From contig KN817538.1 in NCBI GenBank assembly GCA_000827495.1, positions 62,001-126,000 on the forward strand: 64,000 nucleotides of DNA. The letters run 5' to 3'. The translations under genes were made by a program, and so were the position numbers. Below the pieces are notes generated by a model. That model saw only the letters and a list, made by a program, of their open reading frames with translations. It did no database searches and was not told the DNA's origin. This DNA comes from Hypholoma sublateritium FD-334 SS-4. Taxonomy: Eukaryota > Basidiomycota > Agaricomycetes > Agaricales > Strophariaceae. The stretch's first letter is position 1; every line of letters begins with the position of its first letter. Positions 1 through 10,201 of this stretch are shown here, in pieces.

Positions 1-808
1 ATATTTTCGAAGTGTTGCCTTCGACTCCGGAGGAAAATGCAGTGACCACGCGACTACGTCAGTCCAAACGCGCCTAGACCAAGTTCCACATCTTCCGCGC
101 AGCGAAGTCGACGCTGACGTTTGACTGACTTGTCATATTCACCTTATCTGCTACTGCTCGAAATACCATCGCATTTGAGACACAGAGTTCAGCAGTGGTG
201 CCACTAGATGCCACTGCTAGTGTGTGACTGCATTGATTACTTTGATATGCGGCACATTTCTATAAATGCAAGCGAACGGCTGCAAGCGGCCAGAGGACGA
301 GGCCAGGTACATGCGGGCCTGGATTTCCGACGCCAGATCTAGAGAAATCGAGGAGCACCGCCGGCGGATGATTCGTATCATGGCCCCACAACACTTATCG
401 ATACTTTGGAATCCTAAATGCAGCATTGACTTCGATACACGCCCATTTTGCAATCTATATATGCGGCCCTGCAGGCCTATGTATGAGCATCTGCATGTGG
501 AAAATGGATTACGCTCAGAAGACAGAATTGCACACCGGCTCGCTGGCTCCGTGAAAGAGAAACGCTTGTTCGATTCGTTTGATGTCTATGCACGCTACCA
601 TATGCAGCAGGCGGGTGGAAAAGAGGGTAAGAGGCATAGGAGAGTGCAAGGGAAGAAGATAAGTGTGGTAAGGAAATAAACAAGGAAAGAGCCTGGCGTG
701 CGCTCGTGCAATTATGCAGCGGCTGATTCCGACGATTTGGCTGCCTCAATTATCAAAAAAAAAGTCGTCCCAACTCCCAAATTCGATTGTCCACGACGTA
801 TGGGTATT
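1..808. other. No confident gene; one weak ORF
   Basis: Downstream flank of COX5. An open frame at 266-679 (+) could encode 137 residues rich in Arg and Glu, but I see no family motif, no paralogue in the window and no convincing splice structure. I do not call it a gene. Nothing else stands out. Confidence 0.3.
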
Positions 809-1637
809 CTACTTGCTCTGGACGAAGCCCTTGCCGCTGTATCCTTCTGACGAGAGACCTAAAAAATAAAAGTGGTAGTTAGCCATGTGCAAGGGCAACG
901 GGAAGAGTGGCAAGTCGCGTAGCACGTAGGGAAATGGGCGAGATAAGAGGGGGAAGACGTACCAGTGATGGGGTTCAGCTTCATTTCCAGTCCACGCTCG
1001 TTCGAGGCCTCTTGCCATTCCTTGTTGATGGTCTTGGGAGGGGCCGGGGCTAAGGGTAATTCCGAACTGGATCAACATCCACCGCAGCTGTGCATTGCAG
1101 AAGTGTTACGTACCACGGGATTGAATGAACAAGAAGATGAGGCCGGAAACACCTACGAGGCCAATGGTGCCCAGGAAGATCTTGAAGTTGTCACCGGGCT
1201 GGCTGATGGGGGTCCTTGGCCCGTGAGGACCGAACGCCACGTAATACGCTGGGCAAAACAAGACATTTCATGTAAGCAATGTCGCCCATACCAGCTGAGA
1301 CGCGCCCGGGGGGAGAAAGCCAGCGCCTGCTGCCCCACACGACTGATCCAGGTGGCGAAATTGACTCACAGGCCTTTTTCTCGTCTATCGACAGCTCTTT
1401 CCAGTCCTTTTGCTGCAGGAGCTCTAGTTGCTCGTGCACGGACACTTTCTCCTCTGCGCTGAGCTTCGCCCACTGAGCCTCGATGTTGGAGAGGGGAATC
1501 GGGGCGACGCGGGAGGAAGTCGCGGTCTGCGGGGTGGAAGAGACGTCGACGTGGTTGACGGTCGCGGTGACGAGTCCGCGGCGTTGGGCAGTGGCGGACT
1601 TGAGGGCCGCTGAACGCGCCAGGCGGAGGGCTAGCAT
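809..1637 (-). CDS. COX5: Cytochrome c oxidase subunit IV family (yeast Cox5 type), mitochondrial
   Basis: Nuclear-encoded structural subunit of respiratory complex IV in the mitochondrial inner membrane. Exons read 1637-1370, 1248-1114, 1049-963 and 858-809 (540 nt, 179 aa) with GTGAGT or GTACGT donors and in-frame joins. The N-terminus (MLALRLARSAALK...) is basic and lacks acidic residues, as expected of a mitochondrial presequence. The mature part has the family's WAKLSAEEK and DWKELSIDEKKA helices, then YYVAFGPHGPR. A single hydrophobic membrane segment follows at about residues 110-128 (IFLGTIGLVGVSGLIFLFI). The C-terminus has the conserved KEWQEAS...NPITG and SSEGYSGKGFV blocks. An upstream in-frame ATG at 1688 would add 17 residues; I prefer 1637 because it starts the presequence directly. 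Intact and single-copy here. Confidence 0.95.
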
Positions 1638-3115
1638 TTTTCTAGTATTTTGTGAGGAGAGGGGCGACGAATATATGTGGGACAGCAAGAGAAAGAGGCA
1701 GCGTCAAAACACGGGTTTGGCACACCGGATCGAGCCGGGTGCCGCTAAAAGTGTTCGAGTCTCGACCAACCCCAGAGCGCCCATAACTAACGCCGCAATT
1801 TTTAGCCACAGCAGCACTTCCACCGCAAAGGTTGCCTTTCAAGCCCTCTGTTCGTGCAAAAAACGGCAGAGGTCAACGCTTAAACCAGCCAAATATCGTT
1901 ATCCATGAAGACGTCCTGCTCGAAGCAATCGTGCAGATTCGCGTCTTCTGTCAACGCCGTGAACTCCGTGACGCCCACAGTCACTCAGGCTGGAATTCAC
2001 TCGGACATTCTCCCTCTAGCGCCATCCACATCTCGAGGCTGTATGACTGGGACTCTGGGCTGTCTAAAGCGACATTCCCCGGCGACATTCAAGGATTCTG
2101 TTGATTATGTATGATGTCGATTCTTAGGCTAAGCGGACATCTCCATCTCAGTCGGACCGGACCAAGCATGCATGGACATAAACATCATCCGTTCTGGTGG
2201 ATAATTATTTGGCGGATTTCCTCGATCAACAACATCGCGCAATCCATGACGCTGAACGTCGAAGGACTGCCAAGCTGTTGCTCCAGCGCGGTATTTGAAA
2301 TTTCCCAGCTTCCCAAAGCGTCCCTTGGGCGTGAACTTCTACACAAGCCGCCTCTTTCAATTATGAATGGCCGCGGATTTCTATACGAATGGCTGAAAGG
2401 ATGCATATTCAGTCGGCGAAGAAATGTTCGTGGTCACGAGCGTTCATGCTACAGCTGGCGCTCCTACCTGAATATACGGGGAATCTCGAGCGGGATGGCG
2501 GGTGTCTTGACACTATTCCCGGATTCAAGCTCGATTCTCGACCGCCGCCTGCGATGCAGTAGGGTTTCAACCGCCTTTCAGTGTCTTTGAAAGCACCTGT
2601 AATCTGCGGCTTCCACACGAGGACATCGGAGGAAATCCACCGGAAGGAATTTGTCTGCGTCTCTAATTCGAAAGGCATCTGGCGCGGTGGGTTCTTGGTC
2701 CCTGCAAGCGAAACGGGGCCACAGAGTAATCACCAGAATTCCTCTTATTTCGGGGCTTCCTGACTGCTCTCTTGCATTGCCCTCTGTGATCTACATTGCC
2801 AAAATGTCGCTTTTCACTCTACGCACCAGCTGATAATTCCTGGCGTTTGTGGCATCTATTCCTGGTTTCTGCTGTCTTTCTTGCCGTCTTTCCCGCTTTC
2901 CGTTTTGCCTATTTCAAACTATAGCAGCACAATAACCGCAGCTCGTTGGTTCTCTGGTCGCGTTATACAGCATATCCGCGACTCTGAAATTATCATTGGT
3001 GATCAAGCAACGCCAAGCTTAATTATCTGAACTGTCTAAAGTGAGTATGAAAATCTAGATTTTCATTATCGTTGAGATGAACTGACAGCCACGAAACAGC
3101 TCGATACTAGTACCA
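1638..3115. other. Unassigned region between COX5 and the HET relic
   Basis: Short open frames occur on both strands (for example minus 2678-2409 and 2406-2185), but none joins into a gene model that I can support and none shows a recognisable domain. The COX5 promoter must lie just above 1637. The left part may hold a small decayed gene on the minus strand. I see no repeat or structured element. Confidence 0.4.
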
Positions 3116-4620
3116 GTGCTCTTTCGGCTCGAACTCCGTCGACACATGTCCCTCACTTTCTCTTTCTCTTCGAAATATGGAAACCGGCGACCTCATGCTT
3201 GCCCTGGAGAAGCATATCTGCGATACAATGCCTATTCGCCTCATGAAGTTCCCTGGCTTACAGCTTGTAGAACGACACGAAGTTTTGTCAATCTGAAAGC
3301 TAGGCTAGAGAATTGGACCAATAAATCTTTGTTGTGCCGGATTTGTTCGAAGATGGGAACCAAGATGGGGGTGGTTCTGTGCGACGAGCTCAAGGCGACG
3401 AGCTCAAGGCGACGAGCTCAAGGCGGGGCTCGCTACATCCCTGAGGCGGGGTAAGGTCCTGGGTATACCAAACTGCGGGAATTTTGTCGCGCTGCGAGAG
3501 ACCAGTTCAACGTCGACTATGCTTGGATGGATACGGAGGGTATCGACAAGGCCAACGTTGTGGAGCTCGGTCAATCCGCGCCATGTACAAGTGGTATTCT
3601 CAGTCTTCTATCGGCATCGTCTACCTTACAGCCACCGCATCGTTCAGTGATATAGATTCAGATTCATGGTTCAGGCGCGGATGGACTCTTCAAGAATTGG
3701 TGGCTCCTAGGTGTGATGCTTTCTTCAACGCCGGGTGAGGCTTTCTGGGGAAGTACGATGAGGATACTGGCCCTGTTCTTTCTTTGTCGATGCCGCCCAC
3801 TTGCAAAGCTATCCAGCGACTGACAAAAATCGCCATTGAGGAACTTCACGGGTTTACTCCAGGTATTGGTCGGAGTATGGCGTCGCGAATGCTATGGATT
3901 CAAAATTCGACAACCACTCGGGCTGAAGACCATGCTTACTTGATCATAGGGATCTCTGGCGTAGATTTTCCTGTGAGATACAGCAAAGGAGAAGAAGCTT
4001 TTTTCCACCTTCTCCGAGTCGAAGCCATCATCGTCACGCGGTTTTCAACCATGCTGGCCATCCCTTACAGGCAAGCAACACAGATGCCGGCAAAATCCTT
4101 CCATCTTCACTAAACTGCCATTCAAAGACTCAACCCTGCATTGAACAAATTCGCACTGTTGACACCTCGCACACCGCTGAAACTGGGTCCGTCTGGCCAC
4201 AAGATAAACTTTCTGGTTGTTCTTGACGTGTTGAATCGATCCGACTTGAATCTTATCCGCAACCAGGCCATACCCTTTGCTTTCGAGTGTTCACAAAACA
4301 AATTCTGAGGGATGTAGGAACCCAAGGTCGTTATCTCCCTCCCTGATAATTCGATAGATAATCGCAGGCGGATTGTGATGTCTAATTGCCATTTGGCATC
4401 TGGAATTTTTGTTTATACAACAGACGAGGTCTTCTTGCCGCAAATCTGAGCCGAATTTGTATTCCAGATGAACCTTTCTGAAAGCAACGTTTAGGTTGAT
4501 CGTATAACGATTAATGATATTTCTCCTCGATCGAAAGTCGATACGGAGTAACGGAATATGTGGTCATCCTGAGGAAAGCTTCTAGCGCCCATTCGAAGAA
4601 GAATATAGCAATTTATGTCA
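3116..4620 (+). pseudogene. Decayed HET-domain gene, paralogue of the HET gene at 17997
   Basis: Pieces in several frames align in order with the intact HET protein at 17997-19682. They are MPIRLMKFPG; FCRAARDQFNVDYAWMDT; DSWFRRGWTLQELVAP (HET motif around RGWTLQE); ASRMLWIQN and FPVRYSKGEEAFF; LKLGPSGHKINFLVVLDVL; and a last stretch near 4520-4570 matching FSPASKVDT...VIILKKHKG. The frame is broken by in-frame stops (for example after HEVLSI near 3295) and frameshifts. About 75 codons that carry the first HET motif (FAILSHTWI in the intact copy) are missing; a 14-bp triple repeat and unrelated sequence sit there. It is therefore non-functional. Its position, upstream of the first divergent gene pair, mirrors the intact HET gene downstream of the second pair. 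Confidence 0.85.
3381..3424. repeat. Three-copy 14-bp tandem repeat inside the HET relic
   Basis: The unit gcgacgagctcaag occurs three times head to tail (3381-3394, 3395-3408, 3409-3422). The repeat sits where the relic has lost the segment that carries HET motif 1, and 14 is not a multiple of three, so it also shifts the frame. Read directly from the sequence. Confidence 0.9.
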
Positions 4621-4824
4621 TGAATTATTTAGAGACCTTCGTTTGACAATCGTTTGGAACATTATGCCTTGTAACGGAAAATCGGTAGCATCAGCTATTT
4701 CAGTACTATCTAGGTTTCAAGTCGCCAACTGCATCTACCATCATTTACCAGCAATTAATAGAGGGTTCTCATCACTAGCATGCCAGTCAAATTTCAGCCA
4801 ACCTCTTTCATGGTAGACTGGTCA

Positions 4825-4849
4825 GTGCTCAGCGCTCAGCGCTGAGCAC
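4825..4849. repeat. Perfect inverted repeat, 11-bp arms with 3-nt loop
   Basis: gtgctcagcgc (4825-4835) and its exact reverse complement (4839-4849) flank a TCA loop. The element is built of 7-bp ctcagcg steps. It lies just beyond the 3' end of the minus-strand gene at 4836-7566, so it could form a hairpin in that transcript's tail. A related ctcagcg/ctcagta tract occurs at 32584-32625. Function unknown. Confidence 0.7.
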
Positions 4850-7566
4850 CGGCGAAAACACTAGTAGGAAATTGCAGAACTTCTTTCATTTCGGATCCAA
4901 AATCATGTAGTCCCGGATTACCGGGGGCTTGGTACCTTCAAATGGACGATGAATCATGATTTACGTGTAGTACATTGAGAAAAAGGACAACTGGCTTACC
5001 CGAACGTTTGGAGGATAAAATCGATTTGATGCTTTTCATTGATATCTTATTCGACGACGACAAAGATGGACGAGCAGTACCAAGGTGTGATGGCCCAGGG
5101 CTTGCAGTATTTTCCGTAGAAGTGGCGACGTTTCCTCCAAAATGAGTGTTCCACGTGGTGTCGTCCATCCAAATCGAAAAAGGAGCAACACCCAGACAAC
5201 GATCGAAGGGTGTGGGAGTGATTTTAAGTTCGTCATACGTAGGTCCTGCACAATGGAGAAGATTACTGTACGGCGAATCCCAGATATAGTGGCGCTCATT
5301 GTCCCCACTCTGATGATACAGAGGAGTCTCTTTCTGCTTCTTCTTGTTGGCGGTTGAATCTGGAGGGGAAGAAATAGCCATACCCCAGACCGATGCATGG
5401 ACTGTAGTGGTTACAATGAATAGCGATCCGTTTTTGGTGCCTTGATATCCGCTCTCTTTGGCGAATTTGTACCATGAAAAAACATTATTTCGGAAATACT
5501 CCTTTGCACTTGCTCTCAAGAAAAGATCCGTGTTAAATTCTTGCGTTACCCCGCCTTCGGGAAGTACCAAGATTGCAAAGTCCTTGGAAGGTGAACACTT
5601 GAAGCTGAAATGACTACAGAGTCGTTAGGAGAAAGGCGGCAATAGTACAGAAAATGTTATACTAACTTTGATGGAGCATCCATTTTTTTTTCAGCATTCT
5701 GAACATATATAGTTGGACGCTGCAGCTGCCACGAAACAGAATCAAGTTTTCCCGTATGATCAGAAAACTCTGCGCACTGTTGATGTGTCTCGGGAGCACT
5801 CATTCCGTTTCTTCGATTCTCTTCCTGAGATTGGAACACGTTGAACAATGTTCGAAATCCTCCAAAGTTATCCATAAATCCTATATCTCCAATAGTGATG
5901 GGCTGTCGATCTTGTGTTCCATTGTTCACAATGGGAGGTGGTTTCCAGAGTGCGGATACATTAGTGCTACCCAGGTTTATGAGCTGCGCGCTCATGTAAA
6001 TAGAAGCGGCCGTTTCTTCATGTGACAAGTGGCACCAGTGCTAAAATTCCACGTTCAGCTTTACTCTAGGAATCAGAAGAGAGACAACTTGCTCTATTGC
6101 TGTCATCAATGCCTACTGGCTGAAATGCAAGAATCCTTGGCTCTACTCTTAAGTTAGCTATGGAATATGCCGCATTAATATGACGCGAGATATGAGATAA
6201 TTGAGGGCTTTGCTCACGCGGCATATTGGTCCCTAAGTTGTTCGGAAGTGAGCTATCATTGAATATATCTTGTTCTTGTTCTGGAAATTTAAAGACGATC
6301 ATATTGAATGAGCTTGAGATTTTTAGTACGCGGAAGATCAAATTTACCATCGGTGGTGATGCCTTGGCCAGATTCGACCTAGACGCATGAGAATTGTTTA
6401 TGTAGTCACAAATATGTAAATTTGATGCACATACCAAATTTTGAATTTCTGAAATAGATGTCAACCATCGATGCCCTGCAAGATGCTAAACTGAGTGACA
6501 GATAAGGACAAATCATCAAGATAATCACCTTCAGCGGAGCTGTCTCCTTCAGCAACCTATCGGAGATATTGTGAAGATATACGAAAAGAATAAAGATACA
6601 TTAATAGTACATACAGTGCTCTTTCGTGATAGATGAGACGCCGAGTCTGTGGGCCCAGGAACTGCAATGGATTTATCAGAAAAGTCGCCCTGAATTTATA
6701 AAATCAAGAGAAAGGGGTACAGTCAATTGTGATAGTCTATAGGTTAAAAAGGCAGAGCACTTCACCGCTACAGGTCCGTCTTCCCAGTGCTTGGCATGTG
6801 CCCACGTATAATCTATTGATATTCCTCAGCGTCAGTATCAGACAGTCATGCGTGAGTAAACAGACTAACAATCTGGTACAGGTTCTTCGATATATTCTAA
6901 TATAGCAGACCATGGAGTCTCCTGATGAAATTTAATTCGATGACCATTGACGTCGAACTGCGGCTCGCTTTCATCTAGAATAGCATATTCAATGACAGGC
7001 GATACAGACGAGCAAACAAGGCCCAGGAGTTACCTATATCAGTGCTATCGGCCTGCTCATTTTCATGGGCCTGTTCTTCATCTTTCGGCTCTTTGTCAGC
7101 CTGGGGCGGGTGATGATGATTTGGAAATGATCAAACTGAAAATATATTGAACAGATTCACCTCTATGGTTGAGTTTTTCCATTCGCTGATTTTTTCACTC
7201 GCCGTAAATGGAAGCAAGTCCACACCTACTTCATCCAGAAGTTTATCTATTTCTTGGATGGTTTTTGGAATATTGCTAGAACTCTGAGAGATTGTCTGGA
7301 TTTGTGTGGATGCACGGTCGTTGTCAGCCCAGAAAGTTCGGTCGAATTTGGGGAGACCCGGCCTAGACGGTAGCCCTCTCGATTTGCGCTATGAAGTAGA
7401 TGTCAAAATTGTAGTATTATTGATAATGCAAGACTGTTACCTCAGAACCGAAGTTAACCTGAGCTTCGGTGCTAACATTTCCAAGCGTTGTATCTCCTAC
7501 AGCATCCGGGTCCATCGGGTCAGAGACATGAAGGTCGGGAGAATCGCCTGCAACGGTACTGGTCAT
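4836..7566 (-). CDS. Uncharacterised mushroom-family protein, copy 1, minus member of divergent pair
   Basis: Thirteen exons: 7566-7441, 7388-7161, 7100-7034, 6974-6870, 6812-6766, 6689-6615, 6556-6529, 6475-6435, 6378-6348, 6280-6093, 6040-5667, 5604-5000 and 4927-4836, about 668 aa. The start MTSTVAGDSP aligns with the start of the paralogue at 14793. The first ~310 residues are polar and probably disordered. The C-terminal half has the family core IGDIGFMDNFGGFRTLFNVF, then ILVLPEGG, NNVFSWYKFAKE and NGSLFIVTT. The plus-strand partner has the same core order, so the two are distant homologues. The intron at 6092-6041 starts GC (AGA|GCAAGT) where the paralogue has GT. In the last exon, residues matching the paralogue (IRDYM) lie one frame off, so the C-terminus may be altered; that frame would stop at 4886. 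Function unknown. Confidence 0.75.
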
Positions 7567-8599
7567 GTAAATAACACTCGGTGCGGTGCGGAAGAGAATT
7601 CAAGAGAAAACTTGGAGAAAACAGTGTCGTGAACATTGCTGGCTTTATCGGGTTGATCTGTCAAAACGTGATTTTCTCCGCCATGAGGCTATAAGGAGAC
7701 CGAAACAGGTATGATGGGACCCTGGATCATGATTAGTGTCGCAGTCGGTCATTGTTCTTTTTGATTACAAACTGGTTGCTTTGGGTGTCTTTCCAGTGAC
7801 CCGACTCGAAGTTCATTCCGAGAAAAGTACTCTCGCTTTGCAGATGGCGATTGTCAGAGAAACAGAAAAGAAAAGGCGGAAACGGACTGCCCAGTCTACC
7901 CGCCCGTTGGCAAAGAGGCAGTAATGATTTTAGACGTCGGGTCAATATCGACCAGGTGCGTCCTGGATTGGTCCTGGACCAATTACTGGCAGAAGGAGAC
8001 AAGGCGTCTACCCGTGGAGACAGCTAACTTATTGATGAAGACTACATTAACAGAGCCTTGTCGCGGAGCCCCAGCGGCCAGCTTACCTTCAAGTTCTAAG
8101 CGCCGGCTTGATATTGACATTGTACCAGTAGCAAGGTCCCGGTGTCGTTTAGCACCACCAGACTAGCCAAGACATATCCATGATACTTTCAGGAAGCAAG
8201 ACCAGCGAGAGTGGAATCGGTGAGAATCTGAGGCCATTTTCAAGGCTCAATCAAGGCTCAACTTGAAGCTCTCAAGATCTCAAGCTCAAGCCGCGCTCAC
8301 TGGCAAGTTTGACTCGAAACGTATGCCAAGTGCCAACTACTTAATGATCCTGACTAAGTAAGCATTACATAACACATGATAAGATATGCATTCAACAAAC
8401 CACCACGTGATTCAAATATTACGACTGACCAGTAACGTATTAAGTTCAAAGTTCAAACCAAGGTCAACGACGAACGAACGTTCAAACGTCTACACTCCAA
8501 GCTCCAAGCGCGGTACAAGTTGCTGACTATAACACTTTCAAAGAGTGTTTGGTGCAGTGAGCGCCAGGATATCAACATCCACTGGAAAAGGCAAACATA
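7567..8599. promoter_or_regulatory. Shared bidirectional promoter region, copy 1
   Basis: About 1.03 kb separates the start codons of the divergent genes at 7566 (-) and 8600 (+), and no supported ORF lies in it. The same arrangement recurs at 14794-15724. I see no clear TATA box. The stretch 8225-8320 is rich in caaggctc/aagctc steps of no known meaning. Role inferred from gene orientation only. Confidence 0.5.
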
Positions 8600-10201
8600 A
8601 TGGTAAAAAACTTCCTGCCTACTTCATGAATCTCATGAGTATGATCCGCTTTGTATAGGTGTCGGACGGTGCATCCTATTTTCCAGAAGGGGCCACCATT
8701 GACTCGACCTCTACGATTGACGGCTCATCATCAGTCCACGAAAAACGTCGTACCAGCATTATCCAGAATGTCAATCAAGTCTACGCGTTCCCTCGATTGC
8801 TGACGGTACAACACTGCCATGGGCGTGCCCAATCGTATTGCCGTTCTTTGTTGCTAGAGAAACATGGCTTTCCACTATACTACCCTACAGTGGCTCTCAA
8901 TAAAGACTCAGTATACTTGGATAAGGGCGTAAGCATTGGAGATGTGGGGTTTGTTTGCCCCCGGGGCTCTTTCCGATTCCTCTTCAATATTTTCCTTCCC
9001 GTCGACGATCCAATCCACGCAGGCCGCACTCCCACAGAGTTCAAACCCATTGAACCACCACTTGACGACTCTGAGTTAACTTTCATCCCAGATTATTTCA
9101 AACCTGGTAGTATCATCGCCAGCGAGGGCATCAAAGTGGTCAAACATAGCACCGAACCTCTGTGAGCTTCCTGTCATTGGTCCGTTACAAGTCCGTTATT
9201 GAATTTGATACGAATCGGGCCGCAGTGATGCATCCTTCTACTCGAAGAGGCGAGAAGGTGGTATATTAATCTTGCCTAGGGGCGCATCAAGGCAAGACAT
9301 GACTGCCACAGATCGACTGCACGAATATGTGCAGAGGAATGCACCGCATTGGTATCAGGTTATAAACCAATACTCTGATTCTACTCTCCACCCAAACGGG
9401 TCGTTAGTGATTGTGACGGGATGCGACAAGGCCGCTGACTACGCAAACACATCTTTCTCCAACACAGAGAAGAAACCCCACAGAGTATCTTTGCGGTATA
9501 CCTGGAAGCCGAATTACGACCTGCCGTGGACGCACAGTGTCCACGCCGACGTCCATTGGTTTCAACCCCATAAGGACGAAGTCATAAACCCATCGCTAAA
9601 CCAGTGCATCTTCGTGCGCACTCTCCGGGTGTCGCTCAGCAGCATTTCGTGGGCCAAGGCTTTACCTGTTGTCTCGCCCATGTCCCGCTTCGTCAGCTTC
9701 ATCATCAAGGAACGATCCCTGTTCCAGCGGTGCCAGGATGTCATCGCTGCCTGGCGTAAGACCAGATATCGCGAGAAAGAGCTCCTTGCTAAACTCCATC
9801 CTGGTGACAGGGTAAGAGGTATTCTTCGTTATCAGGATTGCCTAATAAACGTTTCCAAATGGATAGTATTACTTCGAACCCAACGTAATCATTGCGCAAA
9901 TCATGTTGTGCCAAGTGAGTGTGTCTCCATGCTGCCGTTGCCTTGCCATTTAAATTATTTTCCCGTAAACTAGTTTCCCAACGCTAATACAAGCCTCGTT
10001 GATGATTCCGTATGGTGCTCCCGGGCCCAAGGGGTGGGTGCAGTGTCTCCCGCAAATTGTTATATACTAAATCGACTTTGGACATGGCAGGGCCTCGGAA
10101 CGGCGTCGAACATCTTAGCATTAGTGAACAAAGTGTTGGACACTTGTGATGTCGTTGAAAGCCACGGCGAGTCATTTGTCCTCTCGTGCCTTGCATCATG
10201 A
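8600..10201 (+). CDS. Uncharacterised mushroom-family protein, copy 1, plus member of divergent pair
   Basis: Exons 8600-8602, 8659-9161, 9226-9811, 9867-9914, 9974-10033 and 10091-10201 encode 436 aa. The first coding exon is the ATG alone, followed by a 56-bp intron; the next exon opens VSDGASYFPEGA. Core motifs are SIGDVGFVCPRGSFRFLFNIF (residues ~95-115), GGILILPRGASRQDM, then APHWYQVINQYS and PNGSLVIVTGCDKAADYA. The C-terminal part reads FEPNVIIAQIM, then VDDSVWCSRAQG. There is no signal peptide or membrane span. Exons 1-5 have exactly the same lengths as in the paralogue at 15725. The reading frame stops at TGA 10199-10201 where the paralogue has TGG. Beyond it the same frame stays open and similar to the paralogue up to a TGA near 10348, so this copy may be C-terminally truncated. 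Biochemical role unknown. Confidence 0.82.
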
